This document shows positions 1-6,800 of a stretch of 8,981 nt of DNA, one piece after another. The notes below the pieces were generated by a model, which made no database searches, was not told the origin of the DNA, and was given only the letters and a program-made list of their open reading frames with translations. The translations under genes were made by a program, and so were the position numbers. The DNA is from CAIOHW01 sp046317855. GTDB taxonomy: Bacteria > Bdellovibrionota > UBA1018. Position 1 is the stretch's first letter; every line of letters begins with the position of its first letter. The stretch is taken from positions 1-8,981 of the forward strand of contig JBKCVM010000059.1 of the NCBI GenBank assembly GCA_046317855.1, given 5' to 3'.

Positions 1-1190
1 TCCTTGGGCAGTCCATGCACGGCCGGTGCCCAGGCGGTATAGAACCGCCAAAACTGGTCCTCGGTATTCTTGATGTTTTCCTCAAGATCTTGCTTGATCT
101 CACGCTGTTTTCGATAAAATTCGAGGTCAACCAGGTCAAACCGTTCGACGACCTCTCGGTAGAGTTTGAGCTTTTCTGCTGAGGGTTTGTCGTCAAGTTT
201 GAGAGCAAGGGCCTCGATCCCAATCTTAGAGTAGGGCGTGGGATTGATGAAAACCGGAGCTCCAGTGCGCCTGCCCAAAAAAGGTATTTCTTTTGGGGTC
301 TCTGGATAGAAATCGGGTGAGCCCCATGATTGAAAAATAAAATCGACCTGCAGTTCTTTATAAACTTCCCGCATGATGGCCAGGGTTCTCTCGTGGTTCA
401 TCAAGAAAAATTTGGGTTCGAAGGTCTGCCAGCTCATTTCTAGGAAAGAAGGGGCATTGGGCCCCGTCTTGGACCTGCGTTTTCTGTCAGCAACTGAATC
501 AGCAAAATTTGCTCTACATTGTTCATCTGGGCAGAGGCTTATCAGGTAGCACCATACGGCCTGGCCGTCGGACTGAGATGCAAGCGTGACGTGCTTGGAA
601 TAGCGATAGTCCGCATAGACCGTGCCCTTGGGTGCTGAGATCCGGATCAGGAGGGGGGGGTCGGGATTGTTTGGATCACCGTCATCGCTGGCAAACCTGA
701 TACTATTGAATGGGTCGCTTGCAGCGTAGAGGCCGTTACCACTGATGTGTCCTCTCTGCTTTGTGCTCTCTAGGTGCCCCTTGGCCTGGGACTTAAAGTA
801 GTTGAACGCTAGACCCTGTGCATCGGGCTCGAGAGGTCCGTCAAAGCTGCCATCGGGCGAGAGCATATCCACTCCCCCGGGCCAACGTTTCTGGCGGTGG
901 CCCCAGTGGTAGAAGTGAGATTCTCGTGAGGTTTTTCGAAGATAGGGTTTGAGTGCTGCTTTGATGATTTCCTTGATCCTTGAATCCGAGACTTGTTCAG
1001 CAGGAAGCTTTTTGCAGGCTTCTTCGTTTACTGGAAAACGATCCTCGTCCAGGCTCTTGAGATCAAAACCCGGAAAGGTGATTTCAGTACTCGCGGATTG
1101 GCAGCTGCCCTGCGTGAGGGGTGGGGCCGCCTGTGCGGAGTGGATCAGTAAGATGGCTACAAGTGCCAATCTCTCGATGAGGCTCCACAT
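1..1190 (-). CDS. Secreted protein, possible ADP-ribosyltransferase-like fold (partial, C-terminus off window)
   Basis: Reading the reverse strand from the ATG at 1190 gives 396 uninterrupted codons to the window edge, so the end is missing. The N-terminus MWSLIERLALVAILLIHSAQA is a clear Sec signal peptide with likely cleavage after AQA (residue 21), so the product should be periplasmic, outer-membrane-associated or secreted. Residues 92-98 read HFYHWGH, residues 151-168 contain GNGLYAASDPFNSIRF, and a strand LLIRISAPKGTVYADY follows at 180-195. A His near the start, then G-x-GLY-x-A before a Ser-containing strand, is reminiscent of the H-Y-E class of ADP-ribosyltransferase/phosphotransferase folds (H95 and Y155 as candidates). 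No catalytic Glu could be placed with confidence, so the fold is a weak inference. Residues 330-380 are highly charged and helical. No clear Shine-Dalgarno precedes the ATG; the start was chosen because it fits the signal peptide. A run of eight C (minus strand) lies within the codons for DPPL near residues 177-180, with the frame intact. Confidence 0.85.
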   Translation of the reverse strand, partial: MWSLIERLALVAILLIHSAQAAPPLTQGSCQSASTEITFPGFDLKSLDEDRFPVNEEACKKLPAEQVSDSRIKEIIKAALKPYLRKTSRESHFYHWGHRQKRWPGGVDMLSPDGSFDGPLEPDAQGLAFNYFKSQAKGHLESTKQRGHISGNGLYAASDPFNSIRFASDDGDPNNPDPPLLIRISAPKGTVYADYRYSKHVTLASQSDGQAVWCYLISLCPDEQCRANFADSVADRKRRSKTGPNAPSFLEMSWQTFEPKFFLMNHERTLAIMREVYKELQVDFIFQSWGSPDFYPETPKEIPFLGRRTGAPVFINPTPYSKIGIEALALKLDDKPSAEKLKLYREVVERFDLVDLEFYRKQREIKQDLEENIKNTEDQFWRFYTAWAPAVHGLPK

Positions 1191-1195
1191 ATGGA

Positions 1196-1580
1196 TCAGA
1201 TCGGTGAGCTGAGTGTAAAGCTTGAGTTTATCTTTTCAAAATCACCACTCGATGGAGCAGTCGAGCCGCCAACCTCAGGTCGAGGTAACATGCGTTTGAA
1301 AATGAGAGTGGCCACGACGACTTCGATGATGCTGAGCGGGATGGCCAAGATCAGAATCTCCACACTAGTAGGCTCATGGCGTACCCAAAGACGGAGAGGA
1401 GAATCATGGCTACTGCATAAACCCAACCTAAGCGGAATGGGTCTTGTGGGATTTCTTAGGGTAGATTTGGGAGGTGGGTTTTTTGTCTTTCTCAGATCCT
1501 TTTGGGAGAAAGGCTGTGAGCCAAAAGGTCATCACCGCTGCAGTCCCTGCACTCAAAAAAAACTGAGTAACGCAGGAGTC
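1196..1580 (-). pseudogene. Frameshifted remnant of a small multi-span membrane protein
   Basis: There is no intact gene between the two exported-protein genes, but the minus strand carries three consecutive hydrophobic segments in three different frames. The first frame (open 1580-1431) gives TQFFLSAGTAAVMTFWLTAF then LPKGSEKDKK and ends at a TAG at 1430-1428. The second (1455 to the TGA at 1353-1351) gives EIPQDPFRLGWVYAV, then AMILLSVFGYAMSLLVWRF. The third (to the stop at 1198-1196) gives ILILAIPLSIIEVVVATLIF followed by KRMLPRP. Each reads as a plausible transmembrane helix with basic flanks. Both shifts go the same way and equal loss of one base, about 1431-1458 and about 1354-1426. A three-helix inner-membrane protein broken by two indels (or two sequence errors) explains this best. 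Candidate starts are TTG 1556 or ATG 1532, neither with a good ribosome binding site. Family not recognised. The alternative is an unrelated single-span 76-residue ORF from 1426. Confidence 0.45.
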
Positions 1581-1597
1581 TCAGGTTCAGGGATTGG

Positions 1598-2641
1598 TTA
1601 GATTTTTTTTGAGAACAGTGCCTGGCAATCAGGGCCTGACGGAGGAAGGTGGGGGTTCATTCGCTCGAGTTCTTTATGAGTGAGGGGTTTAAAGTCCCAA
1701 GATCCAAACTCTCTGATGACAGCTCCACGACTCGTACGTTGGGTCATCTGTTTAAACTCGACCCCAAAATAAGCAAAATCCGAAAGGCCCCGTCTGTCCC
1801 GCACTGTGACGATTTGCTGTGTGCCAAGCCAGATGGCTTGATCCGACAGTGCTGAAAACTGCTCAATGGCGCGTGCAGTTGCTGCAAGCCCCAAGTAAAC
1901 CGGTTGCCAAGCGTTGCTTAAATCCAGAACTGAAAGGCGGAGTCGTTTTGCTTGAATTGTCCGAACGACTTTTTTCAAGGCAGCTGGGCTCGAGAAATCG
2001 AGCTCAATACTTTGAAGGCGCCCCTCTTTTGCCATTTGAGAGAGCCTTGAAAAGAGTGAGTCATCATGCAGGTAATTGCTGCCTTCAAAAGCACCAGAAG
2101 AGGGCTCATGAAGTGGTTTCATTTTTTCTGCCTGTTTTTCTCCGAGAGTCTGGCTCTGCCACCACTGAACGACGTCTTCGTCTCTCAATAAAGAAGCCGA
2201 TTCCGGGTCTGTGTGAGTGAGAGTCCTTGCCAATCGAGCCCATCGATTGGGGGCAGGGCGCATTCGCGCAGAAAGGTATTCTTCACGCGAGGAGGATGCT
2301 TTGAGCAGAGCAATGTTGATCCGATTGTAAAGTACGACCCAGGGGTCATGATCGGCCATCAATGCATGGGTAAATTGAGGATTGATGGCGGCCGCAATGA
2401 AAGTCCGCTCGGTACCAACTCCCACGTACAACCCAGACTGCGCGTTGGAAGTGATTACTTTCATGCGGGACGGATCGAGCTCATTGGGAGCTAAAAAGTG
2501 CCCATGCCAGATCTCCCCGGGACCTGTGGCGAGATCTGAAACAGAAAAAGGCGTTGAAAGCTCTGGAATGAACTGAGCTTGCGCTGGGGGAGTGATCCAG
2601 AAGACAAGCGCGGCAAATGTAAGGCGTAAGAGGCCAGACAT
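1598..2641 (-). CDS. Exported protein with methyltransferase-like core, LIC_10091-like
   Basis: A 347-residue protein beginning with the signal peptide MSGLLRLTFAALVFWITPPAQAQ (likely cleavage after AQA, residue 22), so predicted to be exported. Residues 69-100 read SGLYVGVGTERTF, then IAAAINPQFTHALMADHDPW. This matches the arrangement I know from LIC_10091-type proteins (typically GVYLGVGPEQNFTYIAA followed by a strand ending in an acidic residue), whose fold resembles SAM-dependent methyltransferases. The second half of that pattern is also present: residues 193-216 (DDSLFSRLSQMAKEGRLQSIELDF) followed by helix 219-233 and strand LRLSVLDLSNAW at 234-245. No substrate or activity can be assigned, and members of this group are not proven enzymes. 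The gene follows the thioredoxin-fold gene after 48 bases on the same strand and is probably co-transcribed. No clear Shine-Dalgarno precedes the ATG; this start was kept because it gives the signal peptide. A periplasmic SAM-dependent enzyme would lack cofactor, so another ligand or a structural role is possible. Confidence 0.85.
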   Translation of the reverse strand: MSGLLRLTFAALVFWITPPAQAQFIPELSTPFSVSDLATGPGEIWHGHFLAPNELDPSRMKVITSNAQSGLYVGVGTERTFIAAAINPQFTHALMADHDPWVVLYNRINIALLKASSSREEYLSARMRPAPNRWARLARTLTHTDPESASLLRDEDVVQWWQSQTLGEKQAEKMKPLHEPSSGAFEGSNYLHDDSLFSRLSQMAKEGRLQSIELDFSSPAALKKVVRTIQAKRLRLSVLDLSNAWQPVYLGLAATARAIEQFSALSDQAIWLGTQQIVTVRDRRGLSDFAYFGVEFKQMTQRTSRGAVIREFGSWDFKPLTHKELERMNPHLPPSGPDCQALFSKKI

Positions 2642-2689
2642 GTGATGATGTTGGCACAGGCTAGAGGTCAGTTGAAGGGGGAGTTTGCG

Positions 2690-3190
2690 TTAGGCTCCGC
2701 AACTCCTGCAGGATTGATCGAGCTCTGAGCCGCGAGTGCCATGGTGAGCCATTCGTATGATTCCGCCTTGTTCGATCAGAAAAACCGCAGGGCGGCAGAA
2801 GTTCTCCCCCTGAACGGCAATGCCGTAGGCTTGAAACACAGTGGAAGGAGACTGAACACTGGCCATCAGGTAGGCGATTGAGTGTTCGCGCCTGAACTCT
2901 CTCAGGGCATCAATGGGTTCATTTGAGATGACCAGCAGAGTGGATTTCTGCGCTAGTTCTTGGGTTTTTTGCCAGCTTCGGAGATTGAGCATGTGCTGCT
3001 GACAAAAAGGACACCAAGTTCCTTTGATGAAGTTGAGGAGAACATGGGTGCGGCCCAAAAGTTCTGAAATCTGGACCTGGGTTCCGGTGGTGAGTTTACA
3101 GTGAAAATCAGGCGCCCTCTGACCTTGAAGTAAAGGCTCGGAGTTTGCGAGGGGTAGAGGCTCAGTGTTGAGATCAATTGCCGGGCTCAT
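2690..3190 (-). CDS. AhpC/TSA-family thioredoxin-fold protein (peroxiredoxin-like)
   Basis: A 166-residue cytoplasmic protein with no signal peptide. Residues 24-45 (QRAPDFHCKLTTGTQVQISELL) are the opening of the AhpC/TSA/redoxin domain. Residues 49-64 read HVLLNFIKGTWCPFCQ, with the active-site-like motif W59-C60-P61-F62-C63. Strand STLLVISN (83-90), helix EPIDALREF and the cis-proline region CRPAVFLIEQGG (132-143, P134) complete the fold. This subgroup of 'peroxiredoxin-like' proteins has CPxC rather than the single peroxidatic Cys of classical AhpC, so it may be a thiol peroxidase or a disulfide reductase. The C-terminus ends in a second pair, C161-R-S-C164, which could form a resolving or metal-binding site. 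The ATG lies inside the stop of the upstream gene (ATGA, 4-base overlap), and there is no independent Shine-Dalgarno, so translation is probably coupled. Confidence 0.88.
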   Translation of the reverse strand: MSPAIDLNTEPLPLANSEPLLQGQRAPDFHCKLTTGTQVQISELLGRTHVLLNFIKGTWCPFCQQHMLNLRSWQKTQELAQKSTLLVISNEPIDALREFRREHSIAYLMASVQSPSTVFQAYGIAVQGENFCRPAVFLIEQGGIIRMAHHGTRGSELDQSCRSCGA

Positions 3191-3627
3191 AGGATGGGGC
3201 GCTCAAGCCAGAGTAGAAGTCGAGTGGGGGCCTGCTTTGCCTGATGCCGAGCGGAGGGGGATTGAAGTGCAATGAACTTGGGGGCTACCGCGAGTAGACT
3301 CAAGAACTCGGCTTTGTTGGGGAGGCGTTTCTCGCTCCAGCTTTGGTGTGAGGAGATGGCTTCACTGCAGAGGGATCTCAGCTTGGGCATTGCTCTCAGA
3401 TGGGCATCTTTGCCGATGTAGTTCTGCATAGAAGGCAGGTCCTCCCACAGAGTCACCGTACAAAATGTGAGAAGGCCGCCGATGACGCCCGAGCCTGCGA
3501 TCAATCCTGAGGATTTTTGAGCCTGTCGATATGAAGGCTCGTTTAAACTGAGAAACTCCCCGAGGGCACGCAGCCCTCGAAGCTTCAGGTAGGTCATGGA
3601 GAGGAGATAGGGGGTCGAGTTGCTCAT
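3187..3627 (-). CDS. DUF3291 / antibiotic-biosynthesis-monooxygenase-like protein
   Basis: A 146-residue protein, first in the minus-strand cluster. Residues 10-24 (SMTYLKLRGLRALGE), 34-57 (RQAQKSSGLIAGSGVIGGLLTFCT) and 57-97 (TVTLWEDLPSMQNY, then HLRAMPKLRSLCSEAISSHQSW) follow the pattern of dimeric ferredoxin-like alpha/beta-barrel proteins of the DUF3291/ABM/spheroidene-monooxygenase-like group: strand, helix, then T-x-T-L-W-[ED]-D, a helix, H-x-x-A-M and a final W. H76 and W97 are the conserved positions. These proteins are sometimes cofactor-less or heme-using oxygenases, but no substrate can be inferred. The frame is open to a GTG at 3693. I chose the ATG at 3627 because a strong AAAGGAG sits 7 bases upstream and the homology-like region starts there. 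Residues 104-146 are less conserved. The stop overlaps the start of the thioredoxin-fold gene, suggesting the two act together. Confidence 0.75.
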   Translation of the reverse strand: MSNSTPYLLSMTYLKLRGLRALGEFLSLNEPSYRQAQKSSGLIAGSGVIGGLLTFCTVTLWEDLPSMQNYIGKDAHLRAMPKLRSLCSEAISSHQSWSEKRLPNKAEFLSLLAVAPKFIALQSPSARHQAKQAPTRLLLWLERPIL

Positions 3628-3634
3628 AAACTGG

Positions 3635-3641
3635 CTCCTTT
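3635..3641 (-). promoter_or_regulatory. Ribosome binding site deciding the start at 3627
   Basis: The minus strand reads AAAGGAG, 7 bases before ATG 3627. It supports this start over the upstream in-frame GTG at 3693, which would add 22 residues and has no such site. Confidence 0.75.
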
Positions 3642-3663
3642 GAGTGTGCACCGCTTGATTGGG

Positions 3664-3678
3664 TTTTGCAGGGAAATT
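3664..3678. repeat. Direct repeat copy 1 (TTTTGCAGGGAAATT)
   Basis: This matches the second copy at 3736-3750 at 14 of 15 positions, differing only at the eleventh base (A versus T). Start-to-start spacing is 72 bases, close to seven helical turns, so both copies would lie on a similar face of the DNA. It could be a regulator binding site; no regulator is identified. Confidence 0.5.
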
Positions 3679-3692
3679 GTCGCTAAGCGACA
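3678..3692. repeat. Inverted repeat TGTCGC-TAA-GCGACA
   Basis: A perfect 6-bp inverted repeat with a 3-base spacer directly abuts direct-repeat copy 1. It lies 51 bases upstream of the ATG at 3627 on the minus strand. It could be an operator half-site pair or a leader hairpin. There is no T-run, so it is not a terminator. Confidence 0.4.
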
Positions 3693-3735
3693 CTTGGAGC
3701 GCAGAATCTTGGGGAGATCTGCCTCAAAGCGTTGA

Positions 3736-3750
3736 TTTTGCAGGGTAATT
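3736..3750. repeat. Direct repeat copy 2 (TTTTGCAGGGTAATT)
   Basis: Partner of the copy at 3664-3678 (14 of 15 identical). It sits about midway between the two divergent starts and could serve either promoter. Confidence 0.5.
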
Positions 3751-3762
3751 ACTTTTTTCGTG

Positions 3763-3775
3763 CCCACTCAGTGGG
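3763..3775. repeat. Palindrome CCCACT-C-AGTGGG
   Basis: A perfect 6-bp inverted repeat around a single central base, 112 bases upstream of the GTG start of the giant gene. The size and tight spacing fit a dimeric regulator's operator better than an RNA hairpin. A chance occurrence cannot be excluded. Confidence 0.35.
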
Positions 3776-3873
3776 GCCAGTTTAAAAGAAGCCACCTTCT
3801 TTCCGATGAGTCAGAGACGTAGGCCTCGTGTTTGCTGTGATCCGCTCCCCAAAGGGGTCTTGAGAGGGCGCTT

Positions 3874-3880
3874 GGAGGGT
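3874..3880 (+). promoter_or_regulatory. Ribosome binding site of the giant AAA+/peptidase gene
   Basis: GGAGGGT lies 7 bases before the GTG at 3888. It supports a GTG start and therefore the inclusion of the signal-peptide-like N-terminus. Confidence 0.75.
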
Positions 3881-3887
3881 ATCTAGG

Positions 3888-6800
3888 GTGTTAAAACAGG
3901 TTTCGAGTTCACTGCTGCGAGCCGCGGGGCTGGCGCTCGTTTTTTTTGCGACGCAGGGAATGGTCCCAGAACTGGGGACTGCACAAGACTCCCTGGTCCT
4001 GGTGGACCAGTCGGGCCAACTCTTTCATTGGGTTCAAGAAAGCAAGAGGGTGAGGACCGGGGCCTACTGGTCACGAAAAGGGGGATTTGAGCTCTTACCC
4101 GAATCGCAGAGGGAGTTCTTTCTGACGGGTCCCGATTGGAGTCGTCCGCGAGCGGAGTCCGGTTCAGGAAAGCTCGGGACTTCAGTGGTGGTCGACGACT
4201 CAAGCGTCCATTTTAAAGTGGCAACACCGGCAGGCGATCAAATCGTCGCCTCCGGGCTCAGGGCACCACCCCCTGGATTTCAGTACTCACGAGCTCATCT
4301 GGATCAGGCCGGACATCTCTTTGTGGAGCTTTCTGGAGCGGGAAAGGGACTCAGCTTTTTGGGCGCAGAAGGAAAACCCTTTGTGCCTGCAAGCAGACTC
4401 AAACTCAGTGATGGTAGTGCACTTCCGGATTTCAGTAAGTGGATTCCTAACCCGATGGGAGCCGGCGTGCTGGGACTAAAAGAAGACGGCTCGCTTTGGC
4501 TTTTATTGCCCCCAAAGTTCATCCAAGGACGGTTTGAGCTCAATCCCATTGCACCGCCCGGACGTGTTCAACAGATTGCACTCAGTCATCAACAAGTCCT
4601 GGTGCTCACTCGAGACGGAACCCTAGGCTATTTAGAGGGGCTTACTGACTTGGATTCAGGCTTGAAGCCTTTGGCTCGGCCAAGACAGGCTGTCGGTTCG
4701 GTTGAGCTTTTTTCTAGTTATGATTCGCAAGCGGGTGAGCGCGTCCGGGCTAGGCTTCAGACCATCGCTCTGAGAACTGCCGCAAGCCCCGAGAGACTCG
4801 AGAGCAAAGTTGCAAACGAAGCTCAGCCTCCAGCTCCCGCAAAATCCCATTCGGCAAGCCTCTTGCCCGTGCCGCTTTCGACGCGTGGGTCCCCGCCCGT
4901 TTCTGTTTTATTGCCGCTCGATGGATCGATCAAATATGCGGATTTTAAGCTCTGTGTTGAACGAGTATTTAACGACCAAATTGCCTTGGAGCGTTACGAA
5001 GGAAAAGAGTTTGAAATTTTTGGGAGAGAAAAAGAAACCCAGGCGGCTCTCGATACGCTGGTTCGGGTTAAAGGCAAGAACCCAGTGCTCGTGGGAGAGC
5101 CCGGAGTCGGAAAAACGACAGTTGCCGAGAGAATCGCGTACGACATTGAGAGCGGAAAGCTGCCAGTCGCCACTGAATATCAATCGGCTCTAAAAGGTGC
5201 CATTGTGATTCAGACCTCACCCGGTCTGATTTCTAGAATCGCGTTGTCGAACGATAAAACTTCACAGATTGCTGCAGTAGAAAAATTTCTAGATTCGGCA
5301 CGCGCCGCAGAGAAAGCTTTAGGAAGAAGAATTATTGTCTACGTTGATGAAATGCATAACTTCAGTCCGGAACAACTCGAAGCATTCAAGACCAGCATGG
5401 ACTCCCGCGATGGCTTGATGTTCCTGGGATCAACCACCCATGGTGAGTATCTCCAAATGATTGGCCGCAATGGTGCTCTCGAGCGGAGGCTGCAGCCGAT
5501 CAAGGTCGAGGAGTTCTCGGTGGAGGAGACCCGCGCGCTTTTGAAAAAGAGTGTGGTTCCTGTTTTAGAGAAAAAATTTGGCGGAAAAGATTCTGCCGGC
5601 AATTCAGTTTCCGGATCGATCACCGACGAGGCGATCGACTCAGCCATTCGACGCGCCCCTGAGTACCTCCCCAATAGCCGCCGGCCCGAGGGACCCTTTA
5701 AACTGCTTCAAGACGCGATGATTCTCGCCCACAGAGAGGCCGGGAGCTCTTCTCCCCGTTTGGAGGCCCGTACGGTGAGCCGTCTGGTGGTAGAGCGTCT
5801 GGGGCTGCCCGCGGATCCAGAGGACGCCCAGGCCTTTCAAAGCGCAATGGAATCACTCGCTGAAAGATTGCGCACTACCGTCGTAGATCAACACCGCGTC
5901 ACTGATGCGATGGTGGAGCTTTGGAAAGAGTTGCAACAAGGGATCGGTTCAAAAGACCATCACCGAGTGCTTCTCATTGCCGGGCCGACCGGAGCCGGAA
6001 AGACTTTTTCTGCCCAGGAGTTTGCAAGAGTGGCTCTCGGTGGGGAGGCCCGTTTTCTTGAGGTGGACGCGACGAAGTATTCGACCGGTGGACTTTCTCT
6101 CAATTCGCTTCTCGGAGCACCTCCTGGAGTTTTGTCTTCTAATCAATTTAAGGGACTGCTGCCTGAGTTTTTGTCCGGGCGTGGGAGTGGCACCAATGTG
6201 ATTGTCATCAATGAACTGGATAAGGCGCACCCTGACTTGATGAAGGCTCTCATGGAGATGCTGGATTCTGGAAAACTTCAGGGTGGAGATGGGAGAACGT
6301 ATCATTTAGGTAAGTCGCTTGTGGTGTTGACCACCAACAAGGGCGACGATCAGATCTATCCTCGGGGACGGCCTGGGGCTTTGGCACGAACTGAAATCGA
6401 GGCCCGTCTTTCTCGAATTAAAGACAGTGATGTCCGAGCCTATTTTATGCAGCCTGATGGTACTGACCTCTATGATCAGTCTCGAGTTCTGCCTCCGTCT
6501 GTCCTCAATCGCATTGATCGCGCAGTGCCCGCCGCTCCTCCCTCGTACGAGGGCGCTCTTAAAATTGCCCAACAAGAAGTACAAAGACGCTCCCAAGGCT
6601 GGAACCAAGTCCATGGGTATAGGATTGAGTTTGAAGACGCAGTGATCGCACGGCTCGTGGAGGTGCACTATGTTCCGGAAGACGGCGTCCGGGATTTAAA
6701 GAGAGCTGTGGGAAGGCAAGTCACCCAAGCAATGGGCCTTGCGCAGAAAGAACTGGCGTTGGGTCGCGGAGACGCTCTGAAGGTCTCTCTGGGGGCCCGT

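Larger units (their letters stand above)
3628..3887. promoter_or_regulatory. Divergent intergenic region between the minus-strand cluster and the giant AAA+/peptidase gene
   Basis: About 260 bases separate the two divergent starts, so promoters for both directions should lie here. I could not pick a convincing -35/-10 pair on either strand. The region holds a near-identical pair of 15-mers, a short hairpin and a compact palindrome (listed separately), which makes transcription-factor control plausible. A C4-AAA-G4 inverted repeat at 3847-3857 lies in the presumed 5' leader of the giant gene. Confidence 0.5.

Noticed and set aside
652..660. Run of eight G (C on the coding strand) as a phase-variation switch
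   Set aside because: It lies within the open frame of the secreted protein with the frame intact; one sequence gives no evidence of length variation.
1551..1568. ACTCA-A8C-TGAGT as a terminator
   Set aside because: The stem is only 5 bp, the A/T run is in the loop rather than after the stem, and it overlaps the hydrophobic coding segment.
1191..1601. Plus-strand ORF of 136 codons
   Set aside because: It overlaps the broken membrane-protein region antisense, has no ribosome site, no recognisable fold and an atypical composition. The reverse strand carries the hydrophobic segments.
1649..2576. Four plus-strand ORFs of 64-133 codons
   Set aside because: All are antisense to the intact exported LIC_10091-like gene and show no domain-like sequence.
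3628..3693. Upstream GTG start for the DUF3291-like gene
   Set aside because: It would add 22 residues without hydrophobic or family-like character and bypass the strong AAAGGAG site for ATG 3627.
3840..3860. CCCC-AAA-GGGG as a riboswitch or attenuator
   Set aside because: It is an isolated 4-bp stem with no alternative pairing or T-run that I could find.
5949..6668. Two adjacent minus-strand ORFs of 118 and 120 codons
   Set aside because: They lie antisense to the Walker A/B region of AAA+ module 2 and are shadows of a strongly supported coding frame.
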